DNA from: Sinosporangium siamense
GTDB lineage: Bacteria; Actinomycetota; Actinomycetes; Streptosporangiales; Streptosporangiaceae
Assembly (NCBI RefSeq): GCF_016863435.1
Contig: NZ_BOOW01000013.1
Location: 144,452 to 208,451 of the forward strand
Length of the DNA stretch: 64,000 nt
Direction: 5' to 3'
Both the position numbers and the translations under genes were made by a program. The stretch's first letter is position 1; each line of letters begins with the position of its first letter. The notes under the pieces are model-generated. The model was not told where the DNA came from and ran no database searches. It saw only the letters and a program-made list of their open reading frames with translations. Shown one piece after another: positions 17,733 to 25,447 of this stretch.

Positions 17733-20122
17733 CCACCAAGCTCTTCGGCGAGCCCGTGCAGAGGCGGGAGGATCCGCGCCTGCTCACCGGGCAGGGCCGC
17801 TACCTCGACGACCTCGGCCCCGGCGCGCTCGCCGCCGCGTTTGTACGCTCACCCCACGCGCACGCCCGCATCAGGGACATCGACGTGTCGGGAGCCCTCG
17901 ACGTCGAAGGGCTCGTCGCGATCTACACGTGGGAGGACCTGCCCGGTCGGGCCGGGCAGCCCCTGCCGCTGCTCATCCCGCACCCCGCGCTCACCCACGG
18001 CCGCACCGCCTACCCGCTGGCCAAGGACGTCGTGCGGCACGTCGGCGAACCCGTGGTCATGGTCGTCGCCCGCGACCGCTACCTCGCCGAGGATGCCTGC
18101 GCGCTCATCGAGGTCGACTACGAGTTCCTCAAACCCGTCGTCGGGGTGGAGGAGGCGCTGCGGTCGGGCAACCTCGTGCACGAGGACGTGCCCGACAACG
18201 TGGGCGCGCACATGGTGCAGGAGGTGCCGTCGGCCGACGGGCGCGGGGCGGCCGAGGCCATCGAGGCGGCGCCGTACTCCCTGGAGTTCCGGCTCGACAT
18301 CGAGCGCAGCGCGTCGATGCCGCTGGAGGGGCGCGGGGTCTACGCGCGGTGGGACGCCGACGATCATTCGCTGCGGGTCTACTCCAGCACCCAGACCTCC
18401 ACCAGCGTGCGCATGGCGATCGCGGCCACCCTCGGGCTGCCGCTGCCCAAGGTCGAGGTGATCGCGCCCGACGTCGGCGGCGGTTTCGGGGTGAAGATCA
18501 TGCATCCGTGGCCGGAGGAGATCCTCGTGCCGTGGGCCGCGATCACCCTCGGGCGCGAGGTCAAATGGACCGAGGACCGGCGCGAGCACTTCATCTCCTC
18601 GGCCCACGAACGGGCCCAGGTGCAGCAGGTGAAGGTGGGGTTCGACGGGGAGGGGCACGTCCTCGGGCTCGACGTCACGATCCTGCACGACCACGGCGCC
18701 TACACGCCCTACGGCATCATCGTGCCGATCATCACCTCCACGCAGCTGCTCGGGCCCTACCGCATCGGGGCCTACCGGGTCGAGTTCTCCTCGGTCTACA
18801 CCAACACCGTGCAGGTCACGCCGTACCGCGGGGCCGGGCGGCCGCAGGGTGTGTTCTGCATGGAGCGCACCATGGACCACATCAGTCGCCACCTCGGCCT
18901 CGACCGGGCGGCGGTGCGCGCGGCCAACTTCATCCAGCCCGACGAGTTCCCCTACGACCAGGGCATGATCTTCCAGGACGGGCGGCCGCTGATCTACGAC
19001 AGCGGCGACTACCCCGAGTCCCTGCGCATGCTCAAGGAACTGATCGACTGGGACGGTTTCCCCGCCCGCAAGGCCGAGGCCGCCGCGCGGGGGCGCCGGC
19101 TCGGCATCGGCATCGGCTGCTATGTCGAGGGCACCGGCGTCGGTCCTTATGAGGGCGGCCACGTGCAGGTCACCTCCGACGGGCGTGTGCACGTCTCCAC
19201 CGGGCTCACCTCCCAAGGCCAGGGCCACGAGACCGTCTTCGCCCAGATCGCGGCAAGCGAACTGGGGGTCCCGCTGGAGCGCGTGTCGGTCGTGACCGGA
19301 GACACCCGGCGATTCGGCTATGCCGTGGGCACATTCGCCTCGCGCGCCGCCGTGATGAGCGGCAACGCCATCGCGCTGGCCTGCCGCAAGGTGCGGGAGA
19401 AGGCGCTGCGCATCGCTGCCGACGCCCTGGAGGCCGACCCGCGCGACCTGTCGATCACCGACGGCGTCGTGCACGTCGCCGGCGACCCGCGCGCCTCTAT
19501 CCCCCTCGCCACGGTCGCGGTGCTCTCCAACCCGCTGCGCTACGCCTTCGACGAGGAGGCCAAACGCGCCACCCAGTTCGCGGGCGGCGGCTCAGCCGAC
19601 CGGCCCCCCATCGAGGAAGGGGACGAACCCGGGCTGGAGGGGCGCGAGTACTATTCGCCGATCCGCTCGACCTTCGCCTCCGGCATGCACGCGGCCATCG
19701 TGGAGACCGACCCCGACACCGCCGAGATCACCATCCTGCGCTACGCCGTGGTGCACGACTGCGGCAACCTCATCAACCCGATGATCGTCGAGGGGCAGAT
19801 CCACGGGGGAGTCGCCCAGGGGGTGGGCGGCGCGTTGTACGAGCGCATGGTGTACGACCAGCACGGGCAGTTGCTCAACGCGTCGTTCATGGACTTCCTG
19901 ATGCCTTATGTCACGGAGGTGCCGGCGGTCGAGACCGCCCACCTGGAGACCCCGTCACCGCTCAACCCGCTCGGCATCAAGGGCGCAGGCGAGGCGGGCG
20001 TGATCCCGGTGTCGGCCGTCATCGCCTCCGCCGTCGAGGACGCCGAGGACTTCCCGATCGATCGCATGCCGCTGTCCCCGTCGGAGTTGTTCGACCTCAG
20101 ATCCCGGCACGGGACGGGGTGA
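17729..20122 (+). CDS. Molybdenum hydroxylase large subunit, form II type
   Basis: A 797-residue molybdopterin-binding subunit. It starts VTTKLFGEPVQRREDPRLLT after a GGGAGGAGG ribosome site. The active-site loop at 18821-18841 reads PYRGAGR, close to the AYRGAGR of form II (BMS-type) enzymes and unlike the Cys-containing loop of true CO dehydrogenase. The conserved GVKIMHPWPEE, QGQGHETVF and the catalytic-Glu segment GIKGAGEAGVIPV are present. Linkage to an NCS2 permease and PucR suggests a nucleobase or related N-heterocycle as substrate (xanthine/hypoxanthine or uracil dehydrogenase-like). This is inference from context. Confidence 0.88.
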   Translation: MTTKLFGEPVQRREDPRLLTGQGRYLDDLGPGALAAAFVRSPHAHARIRDIDVSGALDVEGLVAIYTWEDLPGRAGQPLPLLIPHPALTHGRTAYPLAKDVVRHVGEPVVMVVARDRYLAEDACALIEVDYEFLKPVVGVEEALRSGNLVHEDVPDNVGAHMVQEVPSADGRGAAEAIEAAPYSLEFRLDIERSASMPLEGRGVYARWDADDHSLRVYSSTQTSTSVRMAIAATLGLPLPKVEVIAPDVGGGFGVKIMHPWPEEILVPWAAITLGREVKWTEDRREHFISSAHERAQVQQVKVGFDGEGHVLGLDVTILHDHGAYTPYGIIVPIITSTQLLGPYRIGAYRVEFSSVYTNTVQVTPYRGAGRPQGVFCMERTMDHISRHLGLDRAAVRAANFIQPDEFPYDQGMIFQDGRPLIYDSGDYPESLRMLKELIDWDGFPARKAEAAARGRRLGIGIGCYVEGTGVGPYEGGHVQVTSDGRVHVSTGLTSQGQGHETVFAQIAASELGVPLERVSVVTGDTRRFGYAVGTFASRAAVMSGNAIALACRKVREKALRIAADALEADPRDLSITDGVVHVAGDPRASIPLATVAVLSNPLRYAFDEEAKRATQFAGGGSADRPPIEEGDEPGLEGREYYSPIRSTFASGMHAAIVETDPDTAEITILRYAVVHDCGNLINPMIVEGQIHGGVAQGVGGALYERMVYDQHGQLLNASFMDFLMPYVTEVPAVETAHLETPSPLNPLGIKGAGEAGVIPVSAVIASAVEDAEDFPIDRMPLSPSELFDLRSRHGTG

Positions 20123-20178
20123 CCGGGTCCTGATCGGCAGCCGGCCGGTGTGGTTGCGACCGGAGGGCGGACATGCCT

Positions 20179-20213
20179 CGGGGCCGGTTCCCGGGCGAAA
20201 GGAACCGGCCCCG
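20179..20213. terminator. Bidirectional hairpin between hydroxylase and cydB
   Basis: A perfect 13-bp stem, CGGGGCCGGTTCC (20179-20191) and GGAACCGGCCCCG (20201-20213), with a 9-base loop. ATGTTTT follows on the + strand. It lies between the two convergent stops and fits a terminator for the hydroxylase operon. Confidence 0.75.
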
Positions 20214-20229
20214 ATGTTTTCCGGCCGCC

Positions 20230-20273
20230 TCAGGCCTTGGCCGGCACCACCTCAAGCCTTGGCCGGCACCACC
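20230..20273 (-). repeat. 22-bp tandem duplication covering the cydB stop codon
   Basis: Two copies, 20230-20251 and 20252-20273, differ at one base. The inner copy encodes the last residues VVPAKA and the TGA of cydB. The outer copy, just after the stop, encodes the same peptide and stop again. Confidence 0.8.
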
Positions 20274-21202
20274 TCGGCCGTCGGTTCGGTGACCGGCTGG
20301 CGGGTGAGGCGCTTGCGGAACACCCAGTACGTCCATCCCTGGTAGAGCAGGATGAACGGCAGAGCCGCGATGGCGATCCAGGTCATGATCGTGAGCGCGT
20401 AGGGCGCCGACGCCGCCTCCAGCAGGTTGATCCCCGGCATCGGCGTCGGCCACAAAGCCAGGAACACCGCCGCCGACACCCCGGCGATCGCGCCCGCCGT
20501 CGCCGTGAACGCCCACCCCTCGCGTCCCCGCCACACGGCCACGCCGGCCCCCGCCAGCGCCGTGACCGAGGCCCACACGAGCAGTGCCGTCAGCGCGTCG
20601 CCCCGGGGGACCGCGCTCAGCGCGAACGCCGCCAGGGGTACGGCGACGGCGACCGTGGCCAGTGCCGTACGGCGGGCCCGGACCCGCACCTCGCCCTCGG
20701 TCTTCAGGGCCACGAACACCGCGCCGTGCAGGACGAACACCACGAGCGAGAACACCCCGCCCAGCAGCGCCGCGGCGGCGCTGTCGAACAGCACGTCGGC
20801 GAAGACGCCGCCCCACAGGAACGCCGGCAGCAGGCTTCCCACGAGAATGCCGGTGTCACACCACATCCGGCCGCCCGGCCGGGTCACCTTGCCGCGCCAC
20901 TCCAGGCCGACACCCCGCACGATCAGGCCGACCAGCACCAGCATCATGGCCAGGTAGAAGTGGCTGAGCATGCCCGCATACCAGGCGGGGAACGCGGCGA
21001 ACATGCCGCCGATCGCGGTGATCAGCCAGACCTCGTTGCCGTCCCAGACCGGGCCGATGGTGAGCAGCACCTGGCGGCGCTCGCTCTCGTCGCGGGACAA
21101 CACCGGGGCGAGGATGCCGACGCCGAAGTCGAAGCCCTCAAGGACGAAGTAACCGGTCCAGAGCACGGCGACGAGGATGAACCAGACAGTGATGAGGTCC
21201 AT
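20252..21202 (-). CDS. cydB: Cytochrome bd ubiquinol/menaquinol oxidase subunit II
   Basis: A 316-residue membrane protein beginning MDLITVWFILVAVLWTGYFV LEGFDFG. The LEGFDFGVGIL and NEVWLITAIGGMFAAFPAWY blocks are diagnostic of CydB, and about eight spans are predicted. With CydA it forms the high-affinity, cyanide-tolerant terminal oxidase that reduces O2 to water without pumping protons. The gene follows cydA after 18 bases. cydCD, the ABC exporter needed for assembly, is not adjacent. Confidence 0.95.
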   Translation of the reverse strand: MDLITVWFILVAVLWTGYFVLEGFDFGVGILAPVLSRDESERRQVLLTIGPVWDGNEVWLITAIGGMFAAFPAWYAGMLSHFYLAMMLVLVGLIVRGVGLEWRGKVTRPGGRMWCDTGILVGSLLPAFLWGGVFADVLFDSAAAALLGGVFSLVVFVLHGAVFVALKTEGEVRVRARRTALATVAVAVPLAAFALSAVPRGDALTALLVWASVTALAGAGVAVWRGREGWAFTATAGAIAGVSAAVFLALWPTPMPGINLLEAASAPYALTIMTWIAIAALPFILLYQGWTYWVFRKRLTRQPVTEPTAEVVPAKA

Positions 21203-21220
21203 GGCGAATCACAGGTCCTG

Positions 21221-22618
21221 TCAGTACATGAAGGTGAGTTGGCGGGCGTTGTCGTCGGTCTTGTCCGCCGCGGGGGTCTCGACCGGGATCGGCTCGGGAC
21301 CCTTGCGGATGTAGCGGGCGAGCAGGATGCCCTCGGCCACCGCGAGCGCGCCGTACAGGAGGGTGAAGACGGTGAGCGAGATCGCGACCTCGGCGAACGT
21401 CACCCCCGGCGACACGCTGGCCGCCGTCAGCAGTTCACCTTGCACCACCCACGGCTGGCGTCCCATCTCGGCGAGCAGCCATCCGGCGATCACGGCGAGG
21501 AGGGGCAGCGGGAGCGACCAGAAGAGCACGCGGGCGAACCAGAAGGGGACCTGCTCCTTCGACCGCGCACGCTTGCGGGTCAGCCAGAGGCCGATCAGCG
21601 ACAATCCCACGGTCGCCAGGCCGAACACGATCATCACGCGGAACGACCAGTAGATGACCGGCATGTTGGGGCGGTAGTCCCCGGGGCCGAACTCCTGCTC
21701 GAAACGTTCCTGCAGGTCCTCCACACCGGAAATGGTGGAGTTCGTGTCGTAGGTCGCGAGGAAGCTGAGCATCCCGGGGATCTCCACCCCCGGCACCGGC
21801 GAGAAACCCGCCCCCTGGGTGTCGCGTTCCAGCCCCTCGGCCGCCGCCAGCTTCATCGGCTGCTGCTCGTGGAGGAGTTTGGCGGAGAAGTCCCCGCTGA
21901 CCGCCACGATGACACCCGCGATCGCGGTCATCACGAGCGCGCCGCGCAGGCTCGACCGCCACATCGCCGCGTCCGGCCCGGTGGGGTCCTTGCGGCGCTC
22001 ACGCATGATGCGGTAGCCGATCACGGCCAGAATGAACCCGCCGGCCACCACGAACGACCCGCTCACCACGTGCGGGACCTGGACCAGCGCGGTCGAGTTG
22101 GTCAGCACGGCCCAGATGTCGGTCATGCGGGCTTTGCCGTTCTCGACGACGTAGCCGACGGGGTGCTTCATCCAGGCGTTGGCGGCCAGGATGAAGTAGG
22201 CGGAGAGGTTCGACCCGATGGCGGCGGCCCAGATGGTGGCTAGGTGCACGCGTTTGGGAAGCTTGTCCCAGCCGAAGATCCAGAGCCCGAGGAACGTCGA
22301 CTCCAGGAAGAACGCGAGCAGCGCCTCCATGGCCAGCGGCGCACCGAAGACGTCACCCACGAAGATCGAGTACTCGCTCCAGTTCATCCCGAACTGGAAC
22401 TCCTGCACGAGCCCCGTGACCACACCCATGGCAAAATTGATCAAGAACAGCTTGCCGAAGAACTTGGTCAGACGGAGGTAGTGGTCTTTGCCTGTCCTGT
22501 GCCAGGCAGTCTGCAGACAGGCCACGAAGATGCCGAGGCCGATCGTCAGAGGTACGAACAGGAAGTGATACACGGTGGTGATGCCGAACTGCCACCGTGC
22601 GAGATCAAGTACGTCCAT
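21221..22618 (-). CDS. cydA: Cytochrome bd ubiquinol/menaquinol oxidase subunit I
   Basis: A 465-residue protein beginning MDVLDLARWQFGITTVYHFL, with the haem b595 ligand His in TTVYHFLFVPLTIG. GMNWSEYSIFVGDVFGAPLA and KHPVGYVVENG (haem b558 Met/His region) follow. The Q-loop is the short form expected in actinomycetes and contains GVEIPGMLSFLATYDTNSTI. The start is the ATG at 22618, behind GAGGGGAAG; open sequence further upstream crosses an operator and is not coding. The operon is controlled from a 147-bp region shared with vapB. No Rex-type site was found there. Confidence 0.95.
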   Translation of the reverse strand: MDVLDLARWQFGITTVYHFLFVPLTIGLGIFVACLQTAWHRTGKDHYLRLTKFFGKLFLINFAMGVVTGLVQEFQFGMNWSEYSIFVGDVFGAPLAMEALLAFFLESTFLGLWIFGWDKLPKRVHLATIWAAAIGSNLSAYFILAANAWMKHPVGYVVENGKARMTDIWAVLTNSTALVQVPHVVSGSFVVAGGFILAVIGYRIMRERRKDPTGPDAAMWRSSLRGALVMTAIAGVIVAVSGDFSAKLLHEQQPMKLAAAEGLERDTQGAGFSPVPGVEIPGMLSFLATYDTNSTISGVEDLQERFEQEFGPGDYRPNMPVIYWSFRVMIVFGLATVGLSLIGLWLTRKRARSKEQVPFWFARVLFWSLPLPLLAVIAGWLLAEMGRQPWVVQGELLTAASVSPGVTFAEVAISLTVFTLLYGALAVAEGILLARYIRKGPEPIPVETPAADKTDDNARQLTFMY

Positions 22619-22638
22619 CTTCCCCTCGCCGGGACTGA

Positions 22639-22687
22639 GCTCTACAGCTTGTAGTGCTACCTCAAGTAGTACTACAGCCTGTAGAGC
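22639..22687. promoter_or_regulatory. Large inverted-repeat operator upstream of cydA
   Basis: Two 22-bp arms (22639-22660 and 22666-22687) are inverted repeats with 3 mismatches, separated by CTCAA. Each arm contains the smaller palindrome CTACA-N3-TGTAG (22642-22654 and 22672-22684). GTAGTGCTAC and GTAGTACTAC overlap these sites. The half-site TACTACA/TGTAGTA resembles BlaI/MecI-family operators. It lies 21 bases upstream of the cydA start, where a repressor would block transcription. Confidence 0.75.
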
Positions 22688-22746
22688 AACGGCACCGGAT
22701 GCCGCCCTTTGGACCGTGCGATCTTCGTCACACCGCATCCGAGGGG

Positions 22747-22768
22747 CATGTACTAGGCTTAGTACATG
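22747..22768 (+). promoter_or_regulatory. Leaderless vapB promoter with overlapping operator
   Basis: CATGTACTA (22747-22755) and TAGTACATG (22760-22768) form a perfect 9-bp dyad with a 4-base centre. The last three bases are the vapB start codon. A -10 box TAGGCT (22754-22759) lies 6 bases before the A of the ATG and no ribosome site is present, as in leaderless actinobacterial mRNAs. The dyad suits autorepression by the VapB ribbon-helix-helix. Confidence 0.7.
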
Positions 22769-23026
22769 TCGCTGAAACGCACGAACGTATATGCCGACCC
22801 GGAAGATCTGGCCATCATCAAAGAGGCCGCCATACGCAGAGGGGTGCCCGAGGCGGAGATCATCCGTGAGGCCATTCATCTTGCCGCGCTGGCGAGCCGG
22901 GTTTGGGACGAGCCGCTTGACTGGCCGACCTTTGACGGTAGTGAAGAACCGATCACCGGCGAGGCGATCGCCGACGCCGTCGTGTCGGGAAGTGAGAAGG
23001 GCCTCCTGGAGGACCGCGACCGGTGA
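22766..23026 (+). CDS. VapB-type ribbon-helix-helix antitoxin
   Basis: An 86-residue protein. The N-terminus KRTNVYADPEDLAIIKEAAI then RRGVPEAEIIREAIHLAALA is a ribbon-helix-helix DNA-binding domain. The acidic C-terminal tail (DWPTFDGSEEPITGEAI...) would wrap the toxin. The stop overlaps the GTG of the PIN toxin (GTGA), the usual antitoxin-first coupling. There is no Shine-Dalgarno; the start codon forms part of the operator dyad and is probably at the transcript 5' end. Confidence 0.85.
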   Translation: MSLKRTNVYADPEDLAIIKEAAIRRGVPEAEIIREAIHLAALASRVWDEPLDWPTFDGSEEPITGEAIADAVVSGSEKGLLEDRDR

Positions 23027-23457
23027 TCGTCATCGCGGACTCGTCCGGCGTCATCGCGGCGTCGGATCGCAGAGTGTCCGAGCACGCAGAGTGCCTGCGT
23101 GTGCTGAACCAGGCCGGTCTCGTAGTCGTCTCGCCACTGGTGCTGGCGGAGGTCGGCCACATAGCCGGCAAACGCCTCGGCAAGGGGCCACGAGCAGCCA
23201 TCTTGGACTTCATTGTGACCCAGGTCCGACGTATGCGATTTGTGGTGCCGGAGACCGACATTTCGGTTTTGGAACGTGCCATCCGAGTGCAACGACGCTA
23301 TGCGGGCCTCAACCTCGACCTTGCCGACGCCGTGAATGTGGCGCTGGCCTCCGTCTACCGCACCGACGTGCTCCTGACCCTTGACCGCCGTGACTTCCGG
23401 GCGGTGCGGCCGCTCACGGGTCACAAGGCGTTTCGCCTGCTCCCCGATGACCTCTGA
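23023..23457 (+). CDS. VapC-type PIN-domain ribonuclease toxin
   Basis: A 144-residue PIN protein. The acidic metal-binding residues are visible: Asp6 in IVIADSSG, Glu43 in LAEVGHIAG, Asp99/Asp102 in NLDLADAVNVALA, and Asp121/Asp124 in LTLDRRDFRAV. VapC toxins cleave tRNA or rRNA at specific sites when the antitoxin is degraded. All active-site residues are present, so the toxin appears intact. Its position beside cydAB, with a shared upstream region, is unusual. Confidence 0.88.
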   Translation: MIVIADSSGVIAASDRRVSEHAECLRVLNQAGLVVVSPLVLAEVGHIAGKRLGKGPRAAILDFIVTQVRRMRFVVPETDISVLERAIRVQRRYAGLNLDLADAVNVALASVYRTDVLLTLDRRDFRAVRPLTGHKAFRLLPDDL

Positions 23458-23563
23458 TTATTCCTATATTTTTCTCTTGTCGGATGGAATTTCGCCGATG
23501 TTGCCTGGGTTGGGGAGAAGTGACGCCACATCCTGGGGAAATGAGTTAAACGGGGAGTTTGTC

Positions 23564-24136
23564 ATGGCCAAGGACAAGGTAATCATCTATGAAGAGACTG
23601 GGGCCGATCCTTCCGTCGATCTGGTTGTGACGGTCAGCGGGGCGGGGCGGACGCGGGTTCGGGCGGTTTCCGAGGCGCACCAGGTGGTTGACCTGGTGCG
23701 CGGGCTCGTGGACGAAGGGGTCGACCTGGTGGAGTTGTGCGGCGGGTTCGGAGCCGTCTGGCATGACGAGGTGGCTCGGGTTGTGCGGGGGCGGGTGCCG
23801 CTGGGAGCGGTTTACTTCGGGTTCGAGTCTCTGACCAGCGTGGCTGCTTTTAAGGCCAGATTCGAGGCGGGGGAACACCTTTCCGAGCTGTTTATTTATG
23901 TGCACGAGGGGGCCGACCCCGCCTTCGACCGTCTCGTCCGGGAAAAGCCCGGAGGCGGCACCACTACTTTGGTCGGCGTGCCCGATGAGGCCGCCGCGGC
24001 CAAGGTGGCGGCTGAGCTGGCCGCCGATGTTCAGCTCATCGAGTTGTACGGCGGGCACGGGCCGGCGTGGGCCCGGGGTGTGATCGACGCGGTGGAGGCC
24101 AAGGTGCCGGTGGGTGTGACCGGTTACGCCCGCTGA
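23564..24136 (+). CDS. Duplicated DUF6506-like protein of unknown function
   Basis: A 190-residue protein starting [20 protein letters not shown], behind GGGGAG. It contains two related halves. The first carries [20 protein letters not shown] then [14 protein letters not shown]; the second carries [20 protein letters not shown] then [13 protein letters not shown]. Single-domain relatives are annotated DUF6506; here the unit appears twice in one chain. The LVELCGG(F/H)G loop suggests a ligand-binding site. No function is known, and the gene stands alone with about 100 bases to vapC. Confidence 0.7.
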   Translation: MAKDKVIIYEETGADPSVDLVVTVSGAGRTRVRAVSEAHQVVDLVRGLVDEGVDLVELCGGFGAVWHDEVARVVRGRVPLGAVYFGFESLTSVAAFKARFEAGEHLSELFIYVHEGADPAFDRLVREKPGGGTTTLVGVPDEAAAAKVAAELAADVQLIELYGGHGPAWARGVIDAVEAKVPVGVTGYAR

Positions 24137-24140
24137 TCAC

Positions 24141-24513
24141 TCACCCCGCCGACACGTCGGCGATGGCGCAGCTCACGTTGTCCGGGCCGCCGCGGTGGTT
24201 GGCCCGGGCGACCAGTTCGCGGATCGCCCGCTCGGGGCCGGGGACGGTGGTGATCACCTCGCGCACCTCGTCGTCGGTGACGACGGCCGACAGGCCGTCG
24301 GAGCACAACAGGAAACGGTCTCCCTCCCGCACGTCGTGCAGGCCGACATCGGGGGCCGCCGCGCTCACCGACCTGCTCGGGGGCGTAAAGCCGGTAACCG
24401 GTGTCCGGGGCGACCCGGGCGGGCGGCAGCAGGCCGAGTTCGTCGTAAAGGCGCAATGCCTTGGGCGACAGCCGGGACGCTTTCGCGAACGCCCCGATGG
24501 TCAGCAGGCCCAT
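24141..24513 (-). pseudogene. Broken MerR-PP2C fusion gene
   Basis: The first 49 codons from the ATG at 24513 give a clean MerR helix-turn-helix ([45 protein letters not shown]). Just after this the protein signal moves to the next frame. There it reads the C-terminal end of a PP2C phosphatase: [20 protein letters not shown], then [19 protein letters not shown]. The N-terminal two-thirds of the phosphatase, including its first metal-binding Asp motifs, is missing. An internal deletion with a frameshift explains this. Intact MerR proteins with a C-terminal PP2C domain are, from memory, found in actinomycetes. Confidence 0.8.
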
Positions 24514-24555
24514 ATCGCAACCCTCCTCATACCGGGCACGCCGCCCGGTGATGTG

Positions 24556-24586
24556 AGCCTGCGGCCTTCCCCAAGGTGAAGGTCAA
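24556..24586 (-). promoter_or_regulatory. MerR-type promoter with long spacer
   Basis: On the - strand TTGACC (24586-24581) and CAGGCT (24561-24556) are 19 bases apart. The dyad CTTCACC-TT-GGGGAAG (24566-24581) sits largely in the spacer. A 19-base spacer with a central dyad is the MerR-family arrangement. It is placed to drive the MerR-PP2C remnant, so the promoter seems to have outlived its gene. Confidence 0.6.
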
Positions 24587-24811
24587 GGTGCCCCCCGGAT
24601 GCTGGTTCCTATTCCATTTGGCGAGAGCCACAGAGAGCTTTATCTGGAAAAATCCACCCGGAAGGACTCGGTGCCACACGGCCTAATCCCCGAGGTGCCG
24701 GGAAAGATCACCTGCCCGTCAGGGAGATTCCCCAACATCCCCACCGACTGCCACATTGTTCGTGAATCCCGCAAACCAGTGCCGTACGGCGAAGCACCCT
24801 TAGCCGGGGTT
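24587..24811. other. Spacer without a recognised gene
   Basis: This lies between the MerR-type promoter and the end of the response-regulator gene. No gene, strong hairpin or promoter was recognised. Confidence 0.4.
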
Positions 24812-25447
24812 TCAGATAAGCCGCCGAGACAACGCCACCGCCACCGCCGCGGCCCGGTTGTCGACGCCCAGTTTGGCATATACGTGCTTAAGGTGGGTTT
24901 TCACCGTTGTCTCGCTGATCAGCAGCGTTCGCGCCACCTCCTTGTTGCCCGCCCCACCCGCGATCAGCCGCAGCACCTCCAGTTCCCGCGCGCTCGGCTC
25001 CCGCCGGTTGGCGGACGGTGTGACCAGCCTATCGGCCAGGCGGGACGTGACCGCTCCGGCGAACACCCGGCCGCCCGCGGCCACCGTACGGACCGCCCGG
25101 TGCAGGTCCTCCCGGGGCGCGTCCTTCAGGAGGTAGCCCGCGACGCCCGCGGCGAGGGCGCGGGACACATCGCCGTCGGTGTCGTAGGTGGTCAGGACGA
25201 TGACCTTGATCTCCGGATAGTCGGTGTGCAGCCGTTCGACGGCGCCGACGCCGTCGAGGCCCGGCATGCGCAGGTCCATGAGGACGACGTCCGGGCGGTG
25301 GGACCTGGCCTGGGCGAGGGCCTCGTGGCCGTCGGCGGCCTCCGCCACGACGGTGATGTCGGCCAGGCCGTCGAACATGCCCCGCAGGCCGTCGCGCACC
25401 ACGGGGTGGTCGTCCACGATCATCAGGCGCACGGGATGCTCAGGCAC
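24812..25447 (-). CDS. NarL/LuxR-family response regulator
   Basis: A 211-residue regulator. The receiver domain begins PVRLMIVDDHPVVRDGLRGM (acidic DD pair), has the phospho-acceptor Asp in VVLMDLRMPGLDGVGA and ends with Thr/Lys positions in VLTTYD and GYLLKDAP. The C-terminal LuxR HTH reads ARELEVLRLIAGGAGNKEVA then ISETTVKTHLKHVYAKLG. The GTG at 25447 lies inside the 3' end of the kinase gene (25-base overlap), so the pair is translationally coupled. It probably responds to the adjacent histidine kinase and controls the ABC exporter upstream in the same operon. Confidence 0.9.
   Translation of the reverse strand: MPEHPVRLMIVDDHPVVRDGLRGMFDGLADITVVAEAADGHEALAQARSHRPDVVLMDLRMPGLDGVGAVERLHTDYPEIKVIVLTTYDTDGDVSRALAAGVAGYLLKDAPREDLHRAVRTVAAGGRVFAGAVTSRLADRLVTPSANRREPSARELEVLRLIAGGAGNKEVARTLLISETTVKTHLKHVYAKLGVDNRAAAVAVALSRRLI

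Noticed and set aside
17729..20122. Second CO dehydrogenase
   Set aside because: The active-site loop is PYRGAGR without the Cu-binding Cys, so it is a form II Mo-hydroxylase of other specificity.
20150..22243. Nearly 700-codon + strand frame across cydAB
   Set aside because: cydA and cydB on the - strand are unmistakable; the + frame has no domain.
22619..22738. Rex-binding site for cydAB
   Set aside because: No TGTGAA-N4-TTCACA-like sequence is present; the dyads there have a different half-site.
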